Part shown: one piece after another, positions 61,167-64,000 of the stretch
Numbering within the stretch: the stretch's first letter is position 1
Layout: every line of letters begins with the position of its first letter
Origin: Veillonella dispar
Lineage (GTDB): Bacteria > Bacillota > Negativicutes > Veillonellales > Veillonellaceae
NCBI RefSeq assembly: GCF_900637515.1
Contig: NZ_LR134375.1
Coordinates: 537,952-601,951, forward strand
Direction of reading: 5' to 3'
DNA length: 64,000 nt
Translations under genes and position numbers: made by a program
The notes under the pieces: model-generated
Seen by the model: only the letters and a program-made list of their open reading frames with translations
Told to the model about the DNA's origin: nothing
Database searches by the model: none

Positions 61167-63101
61167 ATGGAGCTCAGTATTGATGTGGAAACGTATTCTG
61201 ACTGCCCTATTAAATATGGGGCTCAGCGATACGTTGATGATACAACATTTGAAATACTGCTCTTTGCCTACAGCTTCGATGACGAACCGGTCGAAGTAAT
61301 TGATATGACAAAGGATCCACTGCCCGAAAGGGTGGTGGACGCTTTGTATAACAAGGAAATTACAAAGACCGCATTCAACGCAGCATTCGAAATGCTTTGT
61401 CTAAAAAAGTACTTCCCTGATGCGGACTATACGAACTGGGAATGTACCTCTGTACTAGCGTTATACTGCAGTTTACCTGCAAGCCTCGATAATGTGTCTA
61501 AGGCTTTACGATTAGGTGAAGCCAAGGATGCAAGAGGTAAACGCTTAATTCAATTTTTCTCTGTACCACGTAAGCCTACTAAGACAAATCCTAAGACACG
61601 TAATATGCCTGAGGATGCGCCGGAGAAATGGGCGGAATATATTGAATATAACCGCCAAGACGTAGTAGTAGAGAGGGCAATTCGTAAACGCTTACTTTCG
61701 TTAAAGCCACCTGCTATCGAGCACGAGTACTGGCTACTCGACCAAGATATCAACTGGCGAGGCGTGAAAGTAGATATGGAACTCGTCGATGCAGCGCTTG
61801 CTTGTAACGACGAAATCGTGGAAGAAGCTACCGAGTCATCCAAGATATTAACAGGATTAGAGAATCCTAACAGTACTATGCAACTTAAAGAGTGGTTAAC
61901 TGCAAGACTAGGATATGATCTAGAGACAATGCGAAAAGACGATGTATCAAACCTCTTGGCACAGGATATCCCCTCCGATGTTCGCAAGGTACTACAAAAT
62001 AGACAGGTGCTCGGTAATTCCTCCATCAAAAAATACTTAGCCATGAAAAACGCTGTGTGTTCTGATGGTCGTATCCACGGCATGCTTCAGTTTTATGGAG
62101 CTATGCGTAGTGGACGATGGGCGGGCCGTGTAGTACAACTACAGAACCTCCCTCGTAACTATCTAGAAGATTTAGACACAGCTCGGGACGTTCTTAAAAG
62201 TAGAGATGTAGAAATGCTAGACCTACTCTATGGAAACCCGGGTGATGTGATTAAGCAACTTATCCGTACTGCTCTTGTAGCAGAGGATGGGCACCGATTT
62301 ATTGTAGCCGACTTTAGCGCTATTGAAGCCCGTGTTATCGCCTGGCTAGCTCACGAGAAGTGGCGCCAGGATGTATTTGCGCAAGGTGGCGACATCTACT
62401 GTGCATCCGCATCCAGTATGTTCCACGTGCCGGTTGAGAAGCACGGTGTTAACGGGCACCTTCGCCAAAAAGGTAAGGTAGCAGAATTAGCGCTTGGCTA
62501 TGGTGGCGGTGTAGGGGCCATGAAAGCGATGGATTCAAAAGGTGAAATTCCTGAGAAGGAGTTACCTGGTATCATCGAAGCTTGGCGACAAGCAAGTCCA
62601 CGAATTACGAAATTTTGGAAAGACGCAGACAGCGCAGCAAAGCAAGTAGTGAGAACAGGAGAACCCGTACGAATTATACAAGGCAATATTAAATTCTTTA
62701 AATCGAAAGGCTTCCTGTTCATTGAATTACCGTCCGGTCGCAGACTTGCCTATGCAAGACCAAGACTCGGGCTTAACCAGTTCGGTAGTGAGTCGATTGA
62801 GTATGACGGTATGGATCAGGTTAAGAATACATGGGGCAGAGTTGAAACCTACGGCGGAAAGCTCGTCGAAAACATTGTACAGGCAGTTGCAAGAGATTGC
62901 TTAGCCGCATCAATGTTACGGCTTTCTAAAGCGGGTTACAAAATTGTAGCCCATATCCACGACGAAGTGGTTATCGAAGCGCCTATAGGCGTAGGCAGTT
63001 TAGAAGAAGTAATAGATATAATGTGTGAACCTGAGCCCTGGAATGAGGGCCTCATATTAAACGCAGCAGGGTTTGAGAACCCTTACTACATGAAGGATTA
63101 G
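61167..63101 (+). CDS. Phage family A DNA polymerase with 3'-5' exonuclease domain
   Basis: 644 residues. Exonuclease motif I is SIDVETYS (residues 3-10), Exo III region YNRQDVVVE. Polymerase motif A is VADFSAIEARVIAWLA (about 387-402), motif B RQKGKVAELALGYGGG, and motif C AHIHDEVVIEAP (about 603-614). It replicates phage DNA. TAAGGAGGCATAT precedes ATG. The order DUF2815-polymerase is common in Firmicute siphophages. Confidence 0.95.
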   Translation: MELSIDVETYSDCPIKYGAQRYVDDTTFEILLFAYSFDDEPVEVIDMTKDPLPERVVDALYNKEITKTAFNAAFEMLCLKKYFPDADYTNWECTSVLALYCSLPASLDNVSKALRLGEAKDARGKRLIQFFSVPRKPTKTNPKTRNMPEDAPEKWAEYIEYNRQDVVVERAIRKRLLSLKPPAIEHEYWLLDQDINWRGVKVDMELVDAALACNDEIVEEATESSKILTGLENPNSTMQLKEWLTARLGYDLETMRKDDVSNLLAQDIPSDVRKVLQNRQVLGNSSIKKYLAMKNAVCSDGRIHGMLQFYGAMRSGRWAGRVVQLQNLPRNYLEDLDTARDVLKSRDVEMLDLLYGNPGDVIKQLIRTALVAEDGHRFIVADFSAIEARVIAWLAHEKWRQDVFAQGGDIYCASASSMFHVPVEKHGVNGHLRQKGKVAELALGYGGGVGAMKAMDSKGEIPEKELPGIIEAWRQASPRITKFWKDADSAAKQVVRTGEPVRIIQGNIKFFKSKGFLFIELPSGRRLAYARPRLGLNQFGSESIEYDGMDQVKNTWGRVETYGGKLVENIVQAVARDCLAASMLRLSKAGYKIVAHIHDEVVIEAPIGVGSLEEVIDIMCEPEPWNEGLILNAAGFENPYYMKD

Positions 63102-63114
63102 GAGGACAATTCTT

Positions 63115-63450
63115 ATGAAACTCTCAAAACAACAAATTCAACAACAACGCGAAGCAATCGACGGCTTATATGAACTCGTAAAAGATGCACCAGCTAGCGA
63201 ACGTAAAGATACAGCTATGGCATATTGCGAAGGATGTATTGCTGCATGCGACCTCGCGCTTAAGATATTAAACGGCAAGAAAGCAGAAGCTCCTAAGGTG
63301 GAAGAACCTGTAGTTGCCGAAACTACGGCTGAAGCTACTCCAGCTGTAGAAGAAAAGCCAAAACGCAAACGTACTACCAAAAAGAAAGAAGTAGAGGCTC
63401 CAGTAGTTGAGGAAACTCCTGAAGAAGATGATTTAGACGATTTGTTATAA
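63115..63450 (+). CDS. Hypothetical phage protein with acidic/basic low-complexity tail
   Basis: 111 residues. The N-terminal 60 residues form a predicted helical domain (QREAIDGLYELVKDAPASERKDTAM, with CEGCIAAC); the rest is a Glu/Ala/Val/Pro linker with a KRKRTTKKK basic patch and a DDLDDLL end. A charged low-complexity design similar to the linker protein at 57299. AGGAGGACAATTCTT precedes ATG. Function unknown. Confidence 0.7.
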   Translation: MKLSKQQIQQQREAIDGLYELVKDAPASERKDTAMAYCEGCIAACDLALKILNGKKAEAPKVEEPVVAETTAEATPAVEEKPKRKRTTKKKEVEAPVVEETPEEDDLDDLL

Positions 63451-63468
63451 GAGAAAGGATAGCGCCTT

Positions 63469-64000
63469 ATGAAGGTCTTATTCAATCTACAAGTACAAAG
63501 GCTGTACGACCTGGTACGGCGCAATCAAGTATCACCTTTTAACCCTGCAAGTTATTACCATGTACCTTGCGAACACTCCTTCGCTAATCTTTGGCCAATG
63601 GAATCTAATGGGTTCGGGATAGTGCCTTGCCGGGAATCAGATGAGTTCTATTGCCCAAAATGCGGTGAGCGGATCAACGCTAAAGGGTTTACTGCAGAAG
63701 TTGGGTATAGCGCCACAGTTCCTCTCTCCCTGGACCTATCCATTATAGATAGGGGCGATAAACTGGACGTGCAATTTGAGTACGACACGGTATACGCCGA
63801 CGGCGATAATGGGATGATTTACAAAGGTTATAAATCTCATGTCATTGATGTAATACGGTTTGACTTCAAGCAAAGAAAAACCTTTATCATACTTAAGAAA
63901 CGCTCACGCAGCGACGTCGTCGAAGAAGCGACGGCTTCCCCTAGGCGTTTAAGCAACAGCCTTTTATCATTAGCTTGGTTTGTAGCCACACCTGACTGCA
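63469..64000 (+). CDS. Hypothetical phage protein, 5' part (runs off the window)
   Basis: 177 codons visible from ATG 63469, still open at the window end. GAGAAAGGATAGCG lies upstream. Visible features: PCEHSFANLWPM followed by YCPKCGERINAKGFTAEVGYSA, a Cys pair likely part of a zinc knuckle; then a beta-rich stretch (DRGDKLDVQFEYDTVYADGDNG). The pattern recalls PcfJ-like proteins of phage and plasmid replication regions, but I am not certain. Confidence 0.65.
   Translation, partial: MKVLFNLQVQRLYDLVRRNQVSPFNPASYYHVPCEHSFANLWPMESNGFGIVPCRESDEFYCPKCGERINAKGFTAEVGYSATVPLSLDLSIIDRGDKLDVQFEYDTVYADGDNGMIYKGYKSHVIDVIRFDFKQRKTFIILKKRSRSDVVEEATASPRRLSNSLLSLAWFVATPDC

Noticed and set aside
61550..62083. 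177-codon minus-strand frame within the polymerase gene
   Set aside because: Antisense to a clearly conserved polymerase gene, Ser-rich composition typical for a shadow frame.
1..64000. CRISPR arrays, rRNA genes and insertion sequences
   Set aside because: No regularly spaced repeat arrays, no rRNA-like stretch, and no transposase-like open frame was found in the window.

Overview
The window looks like a low-GC diderm Firmicute of the Veillonella type (Negativicutes). Promoters, Shine-Dalgarno sequences and housekeeping genes are Firmicute-like (KtrAB, YlbF, TypA, type-II-style MurB). Yet there are two outer-membrane proteins, a classical autotransporter (14641-16887) and a trimeric YadA-like autotransporter (59010-60569), which require an outer membrane. 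The organism assignment is an inference from gene content; no search was run.

Chromosomal part, 1-53600. Left end: the 3' part of an anaerobic heme-degradation radical SAM gene, a PfkB-type sugar kinase, the KtrB/KtrA potassium transporter, and a three-gene set of a helical-repeat protein, a MoxR-type AAA+ ATPase and a DUF2201/VWA protein. 8.2-13.5 kb holds housekeeping genes: a UPF0173 hydrolase, moaC, trmL, ylbF, murB and typA. 13.7-18.5 kb has a DUF4198 periplasmic protein, an autotransporter, a flavoprotein, a low-molecular-weight phosphatase and tRNA-Arg(CCG). 18.5-26.2 kb is mixed: a hypothetical membrane protein, a decayed stretch, a methyltransferase, a YgbA-like protein, a thioredoxin-fold protein, ilvBN, a beta-carbonic anhydrase and a metallophosphoesterase. 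26.5-33.5 kb is an arginine block (M20 hydrolase, argF, argC, argB, argD, small protein, second M20 hydrolase) behind a consensus promoter with ARG-box-like sites. 33.8-40.8 kb has a DcuC-type carrier, an MFS transporter with a structured leader, guaC, and an overlapping thiT-mobAB-moeA operon.

41-47.2 kb is an accessory block. Two AraC-family paralogues arose by a segmental duplication that also copied the end of a cupin gene and both flanking terminators. Around them lie a SemiSWEET-like transporter, a membrane protein, L(+)-tartrate dehydratase (ttdAB) and a C-terminal fragment of a DASS-type transporter. The SemiSWEET and ttdA promoters share a motif at identical spacing, which suggests co-regulation by the AraC proteins. 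47.4-53.5 kb has fhs, fchA, a purine permease with PurBox-like sites, and a MOSC-moaA operon. Molybdenum cofactor genes thus lie in three separate places (moaC; mobAB-moeA; MOSC-moaA).

Prophage, about 53600 to beyond 64000, inserted at the 3' end of tRNA-Lys(CTT). Leftward genes are integrase, a small exported protein, an ImmA-like protease and a CI-like repressor. Rightward genes are Cro-like regulators, a small excisionase-like protein, several tiny genes, and the replication module DUF2800, DUF2815 and family A DNA polymerase. The switch region carries 17-bp operators that fill the spacers of the two divergent promoters. The most unusual element is a complete YadA-like trimeric autotransporter adhesin gene inserted between DUF2800 and DUF2815, in the same orientation and with almost no spacing, so the phage appears to carry a host surface adhesin inside its early operon. 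The prophage runs off the right end of the window.
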